Notes under the pieces: generated by a model | Databases searched by the model: none | Told to the model about the DNA's origin: nothing | What the model saw: the letters and a program-made list of their open reading frames with translations, nothing else | Made by a program: the position numbers and the translations under genes | Shown here: piece after piece, positions 45,048 to 54,144 of the stretch | Position numbering within the stretch: the stretch's first letter is position 1 | Layout: each line of letters begins with the position of its first letter | Source: Pseudomonadota bacterium | GTDB taxonomy: Bacteria; Pseudomonadota; Gammaproteobacteria; Steroidobacterales; JBCBZW01 | NCBI GenBank assembly: GCA_039193195.1 | Contig: JBCCWS010000008.1 | Coordinates: 112,704 to 176,703, forward strand | Direction: 5' to 3' | DNA length: 64,000 nucleotides

Positions 45048-46079
45048 CTACTCGCATCCTAGGCGCGGGATAGTGAACGACACCTTGCACCCATCCCGGT
45101 AAGCGGGGTCGATCCAGATCGATCCACCGTGGCAATCCACAATCTTCTTACACACCGAGAGCCCCAAGCCCTTGCTGCCGAGGGCAGCCTCAGATCTCGC
45201 TAGCTGCGCGAACACACCGAACACGTAGTCGCGCTGCTCCTCGGGGACCCCAACGCCGTTGTCGCAGACGTCGATGCGCCAATCGACTTGGCGCTCGGTC
45301 GCATTGATGGTCACCTCCGGAGCAGCGGAAGACCGAAACTTCAGCGAGTTCGCTACGAGGTTCTGCATCAGCTGCAGCATGTGCGTAGGGTTTGCCACCA
45401 CCGTAGGTAGGGGCGTCTCAACCACCACCACCGCGCCGGAGGCCTCCATCTCTGCGCCTAGATTGGCATATACGTCTTTGAGCACTCGGCCCAAGTCGCA
45501 GGGCACGTGCGTATCCGCATCGGCGCCCAGCGCCGCGTACTCGATCAACGAGCTGACCATTGCGCGACCCCGAGTGGCGATGTCTCGCATCATATTCACC
45601 AGCCTGTCCGCTTCGTCGGGTTCCGCCTTGGCGAAATCCTCCACGTAAGCGAGGGCGAGCTGCTCGATCGTGCGTAAGGGCTCCTGGAGGTCGTGCGACA
45701 CCGTGTACGCAAACTCCTCGAACTCCTGCGCCTTGCGGAACACACCGCGCTCGCGTTCGCGGCGAGCAGTGACATCGCGCAGCACCACCAACCACGCCGG
45801 TGTGTTGCCCCAGCTGATCTGGGTGACATTGAGTTCCGCTAGCCGTACGGACGTACCGCTCACCAGCTCGATTTCCGCCACCCCCGAGGCGACCACGGGC
45901 ACACCGAAGAGGCTACCGACCATTCCCTCGTCGTGGGCGTGACCGAACAGGCGATGGGCAGCCCCGTTGGCAAAGCAGACCACACCGGCCGGATCGATGA
46001 CCACCACGCCGTCCGCCATCTGCGCGACGAGTACATGCGCTGGCGCTGCGCCCAACCTTGGACTGCTGTCAGGGTCCAT
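45048..46079 (-). CDS. PAS-domain histidine kinase of the Kai operon
   Basis: 343 residues from ATG 46079, eight bases after the KaiC stop; the frame upstream of it is KaiC in another frame. An N-terminal PAS domain (about 15-105, ADGVVVIDPAGVVCFANGA) is followed by HisKA with phospho-acceptor H129 in FAYTVSHDLQEPLRT and HATPase_c (QNLVANSLKFRS, DNGVGVPEEQRDYVF, SKGLGLSVCKKIVD). No membrane helix, so it is cytoplasmic. It lacks the KaiB-like N-terminus of cyanobacterial SasA. As the last gene of a kaiB-kaiC operon that starts with a response regulator, it is the obvious output kinase. Confidence 0.9.
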   Translation of the reverse strand: MDPDSSPRLGAAPAHVLVAQMADGVVVIDPAGVVCFANGAAHRLFGHAHDEGMVGSLFGVPVVASGVAEIELVSGTSVRLAELNVTQISWGNTPAWLVVLRDVTARRERERGVFRKAQEFEEFAYTVSHDLQEPLRTIEQLALAYVEDFAKAEPDEADRLVNMMRDIATRGRAMVSSLIEYAALGADADTHVPCDLGRVLKDVYANLGAEMEASGAVVVVETPLPTVVANPTHMLQLMQNLVANSLKFRSSAAPEVTINATERQVDWRIDVCDNGVGVPEEQRDYVFGVFAQLARSEAALGSKGLGLSVCKKIVDCHGGSIWIDPAYRDGCKVSFTIPRLGCE

Positions 46080-46087
46080 CGGAGGTG

Positions 46088-47602
46088 CTACGGGTCTCTG
46101 AACAGATCCGCGATGCGTTCCTGCTCGCTGACTGCCACATGGGTGGGATTGCCTGACATGATGCCCGTAACGGTGCGGAAGGTCTTGCCAATCTGCATCC
46201 CCATGTTGTCGATCGCGAACTCCCGAATGTCTCGGTCGTGGCGGGAGCCACGCATCTTGAGCACGGCGATGCTGCGGCTGACCTCGCCGAACACCTCTAC
46301 GTAGCGCAGCAGAACAATAGAGTCGGTAATTGTCGAGATATGCGCCTCCGTGATCGAGGCCCCGCCCATCAGGGACGGGGTTACGGAGGTGAATAGGCCA
46401 ACGATCTGCTCGCGCTTGATCGCTGCGGTGAGTCCGAGAACGAACTCCCGGAAGCTCTTTGGAGAAGCGCCGCGCTCTAAGGCGGACAAGCTGTCCACTG
46501 CGATACGCGTCGGCTTGAACTCCTCGATGAGCGCACGCATCCGGACCAGGTGTTCCTCGAGCCCCATGACCTCGGGGTAATCGCACACCACCTTTAGGCG
46601 ACCTTCGCGCTCCATGGTCGCGAAATCGAAGCCCCAGCCCTCGGCGTTGCGAATCAGCTGATCGCGGCTTTCCTCGTAGGCAAACAGTAGGCAGCGATCA
46701 TCGGCACCTGCGCCGGCCAGGAACTGCGATGCCATGAGCGTTTTGCCCGTCCCGGTGGCGCCGGATACCAGCACGATCGAGTCTCGGAAGAAGCCCCCGC
46801 CGCACATGCTGTTGAGCTCGTCGTTGCCCGACGTGGTGCGGATGTTGGAGGTCTTCTGATTGAGCATCTCCGCCGACAGGGGCACTCCCACGATACCCTC
46901 GTCCGCGATCACCGAGAACGGGTATTCTCCCTTTTGGTGATCGGTGCCGCGAAACTTCAGGATCTCCATCGTGCGGCGTCGCTTCTCATTCTCGAGCACA
47001 TTGCGCAACACCACCACGTTGTCAGCAACGAACTCTTCCACGCCGTGGCGCGCGATCTCACCGTACTCCTCTGTCCGCTCCGCCGTCATCACGGCCGTCA
47101 CCCCGATGCGCCGAAGGGAGGCAGCGATCTTCAGTAGCTCCGAGCGCACGATGATATGGTTGTCGAACTTGGTGAACACCGCGCCGAGGGAGTCCAGGGA
47201 CACGCGCTTCGCGCCGACTCGGCGCACGGCACTCTCCAAGCGCGCCATCAGCGCACCAAAGTCGAAATCGCCGGTGATCACCGACTCCTCATCGACCACC
47301 GGGGAGGCATCGACGATGGCGAGCTTGCCTTCCCGCTCCCACGCCTGAAGATTCCAACCGAAGCTAAGCATGTTCTTGCGGATGTCCGCCGGGGTCTCTT
47401 CGAAGGTGACGAAGACTCCTGCTTCCGCGTAGTCCAGCAAGCCTCGGGCGAGGAACTGAACGGCGAATACGGTCTTCGAGCTGCCCGCCGTACCAGATAC
47501 CAAGGTGGTGCGTCCCACTGGCAAACCGCCATTGGAAATCGAGTCAAAGCTGTCGATCCCCGTCTTCAACTTGGTTACAGCGACTGCAGTAGCATTACTC
47601 AC
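46088..47602 (-). CDS. kaiC: KaiC circadian clock-type ATPase/kinase
   Basis: 504 residues, double P-loop (CI-CII) KaiC. Walker A motifs are GTAGSSKT (37-44) and GATGTGKT (281-288). The paired catalytic glutamates are E68-E69 and E310-E311. The autophosphorylation pair equivalent to S431 and T432 of Synechococcus is present at S423-T424 in ITEAHISTITDSIV. The C-terminal tail that binds KaiA is short and different, matching the absence of kaiA. It overlaps kaiB by 8 bp. In proteobacteria KaiC-KaiB systems act as hourglass timers or stress regulators; here it is paired with a kinase and response regulator. Confidence 0.93.
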   Translation of the reverse strand: MSNATAVAVTKLKTGIDSFDSISNGGLPVGRTTLVSGTAGSSKTVFAVQFLARGLLDYAEAGVFVTFEETPADIRKNMLSFGWNLQAWEREGKLAIVDASPVVDEESVITGDFDFGALMARLESAVRRVGAKRVSLDSLGAVFTKFDNHIIVRSELLKIAASLRRIGVTAVMTAERTEEYGEIARHGVEEFVADNVVVLRNVLENEKRRRTMEILKFRGTDHQKGEYPFSVIADEGIVGVPLSAEMLNQKTSNIRTTSGNDELNSMCGGGFFRDSIVLVSGATGTGKTLMASQFLAGAGADDRCLLFAYEESRDQLIRNAEGWGFDFATMEREGRLKVVCDYPEVMGLEEHLVRMRALIEEFKPTRIAVDSLSALERGASPKSFREFVLGLTAAIKREQIVGLFTSVTPSLMGGASITEAHISTITDSIVLLRYVEVFGEVSRSIAVLKMRGSRHDRDIREFAIDNMGMQIGKTFRTVTGIMSGNPTHVAVSEQERIADLFRDP

Positions 47603-47900
47603 CTAAGAGCCCTCCCTCTTCATTCGTTCTCGGCTCGACGCCGATGGCTCTCAGTACGGCCGTGTGATCGGATAAGTCACCGATCACCCGACGGACCGGA
47701 CCTGGCGATTCCTTGATAAGCGTGGGCGTAGCCATCACCCGAGACTCCTCTGCGACCTCCGGCGTCTCCAGCACATCCACGACGGTCAGGTGATAGGGCT
47801 GACCGAGGGTCTCCCCAAACAACCGGCGGACGTTCCGTGCCGCCGTTTCGCCACGGTAGGTATGTCCGGTAATGAAGAGCTTTAGGCGGAACTCACTCAT
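47595..47900 (-). CDS. kaiB: KaiB clock protein
   Basis: 101 residues. The core KLFITGHTYRGETAARNVR, VVDVLETPEVAEES and ATPTLIKESPGPVRRVIGDL with D-H motif matches KaiB closely (compare ATPTLxKxxPxPVRRxIGDLSD). The C-terminal acidic tail is shorter than in cyanobacteria. Overlaps the response regulator stop by 4 bp and kaiC by 8 bp. Confidence 0.93.
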   Translation of the reverse strand: MSEFRLKLFITGHTYRGETAARNVRRLFGETLGQPYHLTVVDVLETPEVAEESRVMATPTLIKESPGPVRRVIGDLSDHTAVLRAIGVEPRTNEEGGLLGE

Positions 47901-48757
47901 CGGCTCTCGGACCTCTTGTCGTTGGATTCACTCGACCCAAAACCTACAGACTGTCGGCGGTAGTACGAGCACAGGTTCCCCACCAGCTCTAGCAGCAGGT
48001 AGCGGGATTCTTCGACGCGCGCCCGCATCTTCGCGGGGGCGCCACCGCCACCGTCGCCGTGCATGCGCAACGCCTCGGTGTGAATATCAACAACATCTCG
48101 AGGCTTTGCCATGAGCCGCCCCAGCGTATCGGCCATGCTTTGCAGTCGATCACTCAGCCGATGATCGACGTGGAAGGCGCGCTGCTCTATCGCATCGCCG
48201 ACGGCCTCGGCGTAGGCACCGACTAGTTGGGTGAAGGTACTAGGTGCCGCTAGTCGCAGATTCCGCTGCCCGCACAGGTGCGAGGCCACCGGGCTGTCGG
48301 TATCGGAACCGATCTCCTCGGTGAACGCGATCTCCCGCTCGTAGCGAGCAGTTTCGAGATCTCGTTTGAGGTTGAAGCGCTCTAACGAATAGCGAATGGC
48401 GCGCTGCAGGATTGCATCCGTGAGGTCGGTCTTATCGAGGTAGTCCTCTGCCCCCATGTGCAAGGCACGGCGCGCGACATCTTGATCAGAGTTACCGGTC
48501 AGAATGATGAGGGGGTAGTCCTTCACCCGACTCCCGAAGCGCGTGACGGTCTCAACGCCCTGGCTGCCCGACAGGCCCAGGTCGAGCAGCACCACACTGA
48601 TCGATCTGCCCGAATCGAGGCGATAGAAGGCTGACTCTAGCGTATGGCAACACTCCAGCTCGTAGGCGTACCCATCAGAGCCATCACGCAGCAGACGCGA
48701 CAACAACATGTGTTGAACGTCATCGTCGTCGATGGCGAGCACGGCGATCTTGGCCAA
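47897..48757 (-). CDS. Response regulator of the Kai operon (receiver plus helical domain)
   Basis: 286 residues starting at TTG 48757 behind GGGGAGG; the upstream frame is not conserved-looking. A receiver domain covers about 1-125: acidic cluster D10-D13, phospho-acceptor D59 in SVVLLDLGLSG, LTGNSD and YLDKTDL. The remaining about 150 residues are helical with no DNA-binding motif, ending EESRYLLLELVGNLCSYYRR. This is neither RpaA-like nor a known output domain; I do not recognise it. First gene of the operon, 4-bp overlap with kaiB. Confidence 0.85.
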   Translation of the reverse strand: MAKIAVLAIDDDDVQHMLLSRLLRDGSDGYAYELECCHTLESAFYRLDSGRSISVVLLDLGLSGSQGVETVTRFGSRVKDYPLIILTGNSDQDVARRALHMGAEDYLDKTDLTDAILQRAIRYSLERFNLKRDLETARYEREIAFTEEIGSDTDSPVASHLCGQRNLRLAAPSTFTQLVGAYAEAVGDAIEQRAFHVDHRLSDRLQSMADTLGRLMAKPRDVVDIHTEALRMHGDGGGGAPAKMRARVEESRYLLLELVGNLCSYYRRQSVGFGSSESNDKRSESR

Positions 48758-49011
48758 GACTGCCTCCCCGGGCGGATTCGAAGCGTGCCGCGCGTCAATG
48801 AAATCTCCAGCATCATTGTGGACAAATCTTGCGGAAAGCGCCGGAATTGGCGGCACCAATTGCGATTGCCAAAAATCCGCCGGCGCTGGCGAGGTACGCC
48901 TGGTCGTTTCGCTCGGTCAATGGATTCCGTAGAGCCGAAGAATCTCAGCGACGGCGGAATCATCCAAAAGACGTAAACATCATCACCACGAGCGTGGCCG
49001 GCAAGCTGCCT

Positions 49012-49464
49012 TCATCCGTCCGGGCGCACCACTAGCGTGGCTGTCGCCGCCGCCTCGAGGGCGGTTTGCGCCAAGGACTCGTTAGCCCTACGAGCGCTGA
49101 TCTCGATCGCGGTAACCAGCGCCCAACGCTCGCCGTCCCATTCGACCGGATTCAACGCGAGCTCCAGGGGGATCGTACGACCGGATCGGCTCAAACCGCG
49201 CAGCTCACGCCCCTGTCCCATGGCACGCTTGATGGGCACGCGATGATAGGCGGCACGCAACCTGGGATGCTGATCACGATCATCGATTGGCAGTAAGCGC
49301 TCTACCGATTGGCCGACCAGCTCGTCCTGCGCGTACTCGAAGATGTGATCGAACTGCGCGTTGGTCATGCGAATGATGCCGTCCGCAGAGACGAGCACCA
49401 GGGGCACCGACGCCAGCGCAAACAGATCCGCGTAGCGCTCCGCTAGGGTGACTGGCTTGCCCAT
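49012..49464 (-). CDS. Short PAS-domain protein, possibly truncated
   Basis: 150 residues from ATG 49464. One PAS domain (YADLFALASVPLVLVSADGI to LELALNPVEWDGERWALVTA) is followed by SLAQTALEAAATATLVVRPD and a stop. The final segment looks like the opening of a second PAS domain, cut off by TGA; no matching continuation was found in the other frames downstream. It lies 254 bp upstream of the Kai response regulator on the same strand. Confidence 0.7.
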   Translation of the reverse strand: MGKPVTLAERYADLFALASVPLVLVSADGIIRMTNAQFDHIFEYAQDELVGQSVERLLPIDDRDQHPRLRAAYHRVPIKRAMGQGRELRGLSRSGRTIPLELALNPVEWDGERWALVTAIEISARRANESLAQTALEAAATATLVVRPDG

Positions 49465-49639
49465 CCCAAGATCCTTGCTGCGGACGCAGCTTCCGACGCG
49501 CGAGTTCCTCAAGCCTCAAGTGTCAGCGCTTTGGATCCGAAACGCATCTCCCGCCAGTCAGATATTTGTCTGAAACTGGTGCGCCAAGCGTTCATTGGCA
49601 ACACAATGAGCTCTTGAGGCGGACGAGACTCGAGCGTGC

Positions 49640-50329
49640 TTACCTCATGCCGAGTACGTCCGGCAGCGTATCCAGCGCACTCACCTCCGCGTGCGCACCG
49701 GAGGGCAAGCGCTCCGTCGGCGCGGCCGAACGGTTGCACCAAACAACGAACATGCCAAAGTGCGCGGCGCCCGCTACGTCCCAACTGTTCGACGACTGAA
49801 AGCTAACCCGACAGGCTTCGACAGAGAACCGGTCCAAGGCCAACTGGTAGACCCGTGGGTCAGGCTTGAACACCCGCACCTCATCCACACTGATGACGGC
49901 GTCCAAGAGCTCGGTGATGCCCGCCGCCTGCACGGCTTGGTCGAGCATATCGCGCGACCCGTTCGAGAGCACCGCGGTCTGTACGCCCACAGCGCGCAAC
50001 CTGCGCAGCACCTCAGGCACTTCGGGAAAAGTATCGAGGCTCGCGAAGGACGATAGCAGGGGCGGCGCGATTTCCGCGCGACGGGCGGCAAGCCCGGCGC
50101 TGTCCAGCGCATAGTCGAGAGCCTCCTCGACCACCTGCGCGAAGGGCGCCCACGCACCCATCAAACTTCGTAACCAGCTGTACTCGAGCTGCTTGGCCCT
50201 CCAGACAGACGCCACCTGATTCGCATGTTCACCCAGGAGCGCGAGGTGTTCGCGGGTCGCGCTCGTAAGATCAAACAGCGTGCCGTAAGCATCGAAAACG
50301 CAGACGCGCGTGTCTTCCGGTTTTCTCAC
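49640..50329 (-). CDS. Haloacid dehalogenase, type II (HAD superfamily)
   Basis: 229 residues starting at GTG 50329 after GGAG. The nucleophile D13 lies in VCVFDAYGTLFD, and the type II signatures TAVLSNGSRDM, VRVFKPDP and SFQSSNSWDVAGA are all present, matching L-2-haloacid dehalogenases, which convert 2-haloacids to 2-hydroxyacids. It could act on other phosphate-free substrates, but the SSNSWD motif is fairly specific for the dehalogenase subgroup. Stand-alone gene. Confidence 0.85.
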   Translation of the reverse strand: MRKPEDTRVCVFDAYGTLFDLTSATREHLALLGEHANQVASVWRAKQLEYSWLRSLMGAWAPFAQVVEEALDYALDSAGLAARRAEIAPPLLSSFASLDTFPEVPEVLRRLRAVGVQTAVLSNGSRDMLDQAVQAAGITELLDAVISVDEVRVFKPDPRVYQLALDRFSVEACRVSFQSSNSWDVAGAAHFGMFVVWCNRSAAPTERLPSGAHAEVSALDTLPDVLGMR

Positions 50330-50479
50330 GAGGACTCCGTTCTACTTTGCGGCACTGCGCCACAAGCGAAGGAACGCTTGCGGCCACGACGCCGTTGGTG
50401 TTGAGTTCGCGGATGTTTCATCAACGGTGGTGGCCCCGGGTAGGTCATCGCCTACGCCACCGCCGAAGGAGCTAGCGCC

Positions 50480-52120
50480 ATGCACGGACTGATGATGCGC
50501 ACGCCGCTCACGATCACTTCCATCATGCGGCACGCGCAGATCAACCATCCGCATGCCACGATCGCGGACATCACGATGGACAACCCTACCCATCGCTACA
50601 CCTACCGCGAGGCCTTCGAACGCACGGCGCAGCTGGCCCACGCCCTCGCCGGCTGCGGCCTCAACGCCACGGACCGGGTCGCCACCCTGGCGTGGAACGA
50701 CCACCGCCACTTCGAACTGTACTACGGCGTCTCCTGCAGCGGTTACGTGCTGCACATGATGAACCCGCGCCTGTTCCCCGAGCAGGTGGTGTACGTGATC
50801 AACCACGCGGAGGATCGCATACTCTTCATCGATCCGTTGTTCCTGCCGCTGCTTGAGAAGCTCGCCGACAAGCTGCCCACGGTGCAGCGCTACGTGGTGC
50901 TCACCGACGATGCCCACATGCCGCAAACGCCGCTACCGGGCGCGCAGAGCTACGAGTCCTTCATCGCCGGCCACCCCACCGCGTTCGACTGGCCTAATCT
51001 CGACGAAGATACCGCGAGCTCCATGTGCTACACCTCAGGCACCACCGGAAACCCGAAGGGCGTGCTCTACAGCCATCGCTCCACGGTGCTGCACGCCATG
51101 GGCTGCTGCATGACCGATGCGATGGGCGTAAGCAGCAAGGACCGCCTGCTGCCAGTCGTCCCGATGTTCCATGTGAACGCCTGGGGAGTGCCCTACGCGG
51201 CGCCAATGGCGGGCGCGGATCTGGTACTGCCGGGTCCGAAGATGGGCGACGGGCAGGCGCTCTTCGAGCTGATCGAAGGACACCAAGTCACCTGCGCCCT
51301 CGGCGTGCCGACCGTGTGGCTAGCGCTCCTCGAGTACGCGCGCAAGGCAGGCGGCAAGTTGGCCAGCCTCGACCGAACGGTGGTGGGCGGCTCCGCTTGC
51401 CCGAAGGCGATCATGGACGAGTTCCGCGACGTGCACGACGTGCGCGTGGGCCACGCCTGGGGCATGACCGAGACCAGCCCCATGGGCACGATCAACACGG
51501 AGAGCCGTCGCGTCGCCGAGCTGGCAGAGGACACGCGCTACGCCCTGGCCCTTAAGCAGGGCCGCGGCACCTTCGGCATCGAGATGCGCATCGTGGATGA
51601 CAAGGGTGAGCAGCTGCCCTGGGACGGCGAAGCCTTCGGCCCGCTGCAGGTGCGCGGCCCCTGGGTGTGCTCGGCCTACTACCGACAGTCCGAGGGTCAG
51701 CAATCGCACACCGCCGACGGCTGGTTCGACACGGGCGATGTGGCCACCGTCGACGAGTACGGCTACATGCAGATCACCGATCGCACCAAAGACGTGATCA
51801 AGTCCGGCGGCGAGTGGATCAGCTCGATCGAGCTCGAGAACCTCGCCGTGGGCTTCGACGGCGTCGCCGAAGCGGCGGTGATCGGCGTCGCCCATCCGAA
51901 GTGGTTCGAACGCCCGCTCCTGATCGTGCGGCCCGAGGAGGGCGCCGAGATCGACCCTGATGCCTTGCTCGCGAGCTACAAGGGGCAGGTAGCGAGCTGG
52001 TGGATTCCCGACGCCGTGGCCTTCGTGCAGGACATCCCCCACACGAGCACGGGCAAGATCTCCAAACGCCAGCTTCGCGAGCGGTTCGCTGACTACAAGC
52101 TCCCGGCGGACGGTGGCTGA
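50480..52120 (+). CDS. AMP-binding medium/long-chain fatty-acid CoA ligase (AlkK-like)
   Basis: 546 residues. The P-loop [18 protein letters not shown], the AMP-binding [10 protein letters not shown], the [10 protein letters not shown] and the C-terminal catalytic lysine in [12 protein letters not shown] are all present. The family activates fatty acids to acyl-CoA, releasing AMP and pyrophosphate. The [24 protein letters not shown] opening is characteristic of the AlkK group. The next gene, pyrophosphatase, would remove the pyrophosphate product. Likely feeds beta-oxidation or the WS/DGAT enzymes. Confidence 0.9.
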   Translation: MHGLMMRTPLTITSIMRHAQINHPHATIADITMDNPTHRYTYREAFERTAQLAHALAGCGLNATDRVATLAWNDHRHFELYYGVSCSGYVLHMMNPRLFPEQVVYVINHAEDRILFIDPLFLPLLEKLADKLPTVQRYVVLTDDAHMPQTPLPGAQSYESFIAGHPTAFDWPNLDEDTASSMCYTSGTTGNPKGVLYSHRSTVLHAMGCCMTDAMGVSSKDRLLPVVPMFHVNAWGVPYAAPMAGADLVLPGPKMGDGQALFELIEGHQVTCALGVPTVWLALLEYARKAGGKLASLDRTVVGGSACPKAIMDEFRDVHDVRVGHAWGMTETSPMGTINTESRRVAELAEDTRYALALKQGRGTFGIEMRIVDDKGEQLPWDGEAFGPLQVRGPWVCSAYYRQSEGQQSHTADGWFDTGDVATVDEYGYMQITDRTKDVIKSGGEWISSIELENLAVGFDGVAEAAVIGVAHPKWFERPLLIVRPEEGAEIDPDALLASYKGQVASWWIPDAVAFVQDIPHTSTGKISKRQLRERFADYKLPADGG

Positions 52121-52264
52121 GTAAAAGTGCCGGTCAGTCGGTTGACGCAGCGCACCTAAGGTCTTGATACTTCCCGACCCCAAGTCTCCCTTTGGTCCGC
52201 CGCAAGTGCCATCGGCGGCACCCGGCCCCGTGCGTCGGGCTGCCCCCAGGCGAGGAACGAGAAG

Positions 52265-52876
52265 ATGAGCAAAGACTATCTGGCCTGGCGTCCGCACCCC
52301 TGGCACGGCATCGAGCCCGGCGACAACTGCCCGGAAGTGGTCACGGCGTATGTGGAAATGACGCCTTACGACTTGGTGAAGTACGAGATTGACAAGAAGT
52401 ACGGCTACATCCGCGTCGACCGCCCCCAGCGCAGCGCATCGATCCCGCCGGCCCTCTACGGCTTCATTCCGCGCACCCTGTGCGCGAACCAAGTGTCGAA
52501 GGTGACGGGCCTGAACCTCCCCGGCGACAACGATCCCCTTGATATCTGCATCATCTCTGAGCGCCCGATCGAGCGCGCCAACATCATCCTCGACGTGAAG
52601 GTGATCGGCGGCCTAACGATGATCGACGGCGGTGAGGTGGACGATAAGATCGTGGGGGTCTTCGTTAAGGACAACATGTACGGCAGCGTGCAGACCCTCT
52701 CCGAGCTCCCGGGAGTGCTCGTCGAGCGTCTCGTGCACTACTTCGAGACCTACAAGTGGATCCCGGGCGGTGAGAAGAAGGTAGAGATCCGCGAGCCCTA
52801 CGGCCGAGAGCAGGCCTACCGCGTGATCGAGGCGGCGCTCGCCGACTACCAGACGGAGATCGTCGAAGCCGACTGA
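52265..52876 (+). CDS. ppa: Inorganic pyrophosphatase, family I
   Basis: 203 residues. The metal site reads GDNDPLDICI (D88, D90, D93), the signature of soluble family I enzymes; surrounding YGYIRVDRPQRSAS and VGVFVKDNMYG are also typical. It hydrolyses PPi to two Pi in the cytoplasm and pulls biosynthetic reactions. GAACGAGAAG upstream provides a ribosome site. It follows the acyl-CoA ligase. Confidence 0.9.
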   Translation: MSKDYLAWRPHPWHGIEPGDNCPEVVTAYVEMTPYDLVKYEIDKKYGYIRVDRPQRSASIPPALYGFIPRTLCANQVSKVTGLNLPGDNDPLDICIISERPIERANIILDVKVIGGLTMIDGGEVDDKIVGVFVKDNMYGSVQTLSELPGVLVERLVHYFETYKWIPGGEKKVEIREPYGREQAYRVIEAALADYQTEIVEAD

Positions 52877-52994
52877 CCCTTAGCGCAACGCGTTGCCCGA
52901 CCCGCGCGGCGGGTAGATCAGCGCGGATGGGGATGTTGAAATTCCAGCTCGTCAGCCCGATCTCAGGGCATCCGGAGAAACGCAGGAGCGCACG

Positions 52995-53645
52995 ATGTTC
53001 GGAATGGGCAAGAAGACCACACTCCCAACGGCCCAGGACGCACTGCCCGGTCGCGAGCAGTCGATTCCCCTGGACAATCGCCATTTCATCAACGGCAACG
53101 CGCTGCGCGGGCCCTTTCCGGAGGGTCTGGAGACGGCCGTATTCGGACTCGGCTGCTTTTGGGGCGCCGAGCGCCTGTTCTGGCAGCTCGACGGCGTGCA
53201 CTCCACAGCCGTCGGCTACGCGGGCGGCCTCACGCCCAACCCCACCTACGAAGAGGTGTGCAGCGGTCGCACGGGCCATACGGAAGTTGTGCTCGTGATC
53301 TACGACCCGCAGGTGATTCGTTACGAGCAGCTCCTGCAGACCTTCTGGGAAGCCCACGACCCTACGCAGGGCATGCGCCAGGGTAACGACGTGGGCACAC
53401 AGTACCGCTCCGCCGTCTACACGACGAGCGAGGAGCAGGCTGCCATCGCGCGCGCATCACGCGAGACCTACGCAGCGCAGCTTGCCGCCAAGGGCTTTCC
53501 GGCCATCACCTCGGAATTGGGGCCCGCGCCCACGTTTTACTACGCCGAGCAGTACCACCAGCAATACCTGGCGAAGAACCCGAACGGTTACTGCGGGCTT
53601 GCAGGAACCGGTGTCAGCTGTCCGCTCCCCACCGCTAGCGCCTGA
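52995..53645 (+). CDS. msrA: Peptide methionine sulfoxide reductase MsrA
   Basis: 216 residues. The active-site [12 protein letters not shown] places the catalytic C54 in the invariant GCFWG context; [26 protein letters not shown]-type and [20 protein letters not shown] stretches follow. It reduces S-methionine sulfoxide. A resolving cysteine is likely in [14 protein letters not shown] near the C-terminus. Cytoplasmic, no signal peptide. Confidence 0.93.
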   Translation: MFGMGKKTTLPTAQDALPGREQSIPLDNRHFINGNALRGPFPEGLETAVFGLGCFWGAERLFWQLDGVHSTAVGYAGGLTPNPTYEEVCSGRTGHTEVVLVIYDPQVIRYEQLLQTFWEAHDPTQGMRQGNDVGTQYRSAVYTTSEEQAAIARASRETYAAQLAAKGFPAITSELGPAPTFYYAEQYHQQYLAKNPNGYCGLAGTGVSCPLPTASA

Positions 53646-53693
53646 GGCGACCCTCCCGCCCGAAGGCTCCAAGCGCGACGTTGAAGCGGCGTT

Positions 53694-54044
53694 GTGAGGG
53701 AGCTCTTCGCACGGCTGCGCGGTGCGGTCAAGGCCTGGTCCATCACCATCGTCGCGATCGTGCTGCTGGTGGCGGGACTCATCCTATTTCCTTTCCCCAT
53801 CCCCCTTGGCTTGCCTCTGATGGTCATCGGCCTGGCGTTGCTCATCTCCTCGAGCGACGCCAGTGCTGAGCTGATGACTAAGGTGCGCCGACGCTACCCG
53901 CGCTTCGACGCTACCCTGCGCCGCACGGAGCCCAAGATTCCCGGCTGGCTCCAAGCGCCAATTCGCAAGACCGACCCTCTCCTCCAGGACACGCGTGCAG
54001 ACGCAACGCCAGCACCGGGCGACGACACACCCGCCAGCTCGTAG
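53694..54044 (+). CDS. Small PGPGW-like transmembrane protein
   Basis: 116 residues starting at GTG 53694. Two hydrophobic segments (SITIVAIVLLVAGLILF and LGLPLMVIGLALLISS) joined by a PFPIPLGLP loop resemble the putative transmembrane protein PGPGW family. The C-terminal half is soluble and proline-rich. Function unknown. Confidence 0.6.
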   Translation: MRELFARLRGAVKAWSITIVAIVLLVAGLILFPFPIPLGLPLMVIGLALLISSSDASAELMTKVRRRYPRFDATLRRTEPKIPGWLQAPIRKTDPLLQDTRADATPAPGDDTPASS

Positions 54045-54144
54045 ACCAGTTCTCAGTTCTCGGCACCAATAGGTCGAGACCTCAAGGTCGTCTCAGCAGC
54101 TCCCGATACAGGCGGTGAGATCGTGTGAGCAACGAGGGAGTTCC

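Noticed and set aside
45048..46586. 512-residue reading of the kinase frame extending through the kaiC 3' end
   Set aside because: The first 169 residues are low-complexity Arg/Gly/His sequence antiparallel in frame to kaiC codons; the PAS-kinase starts at 46079.
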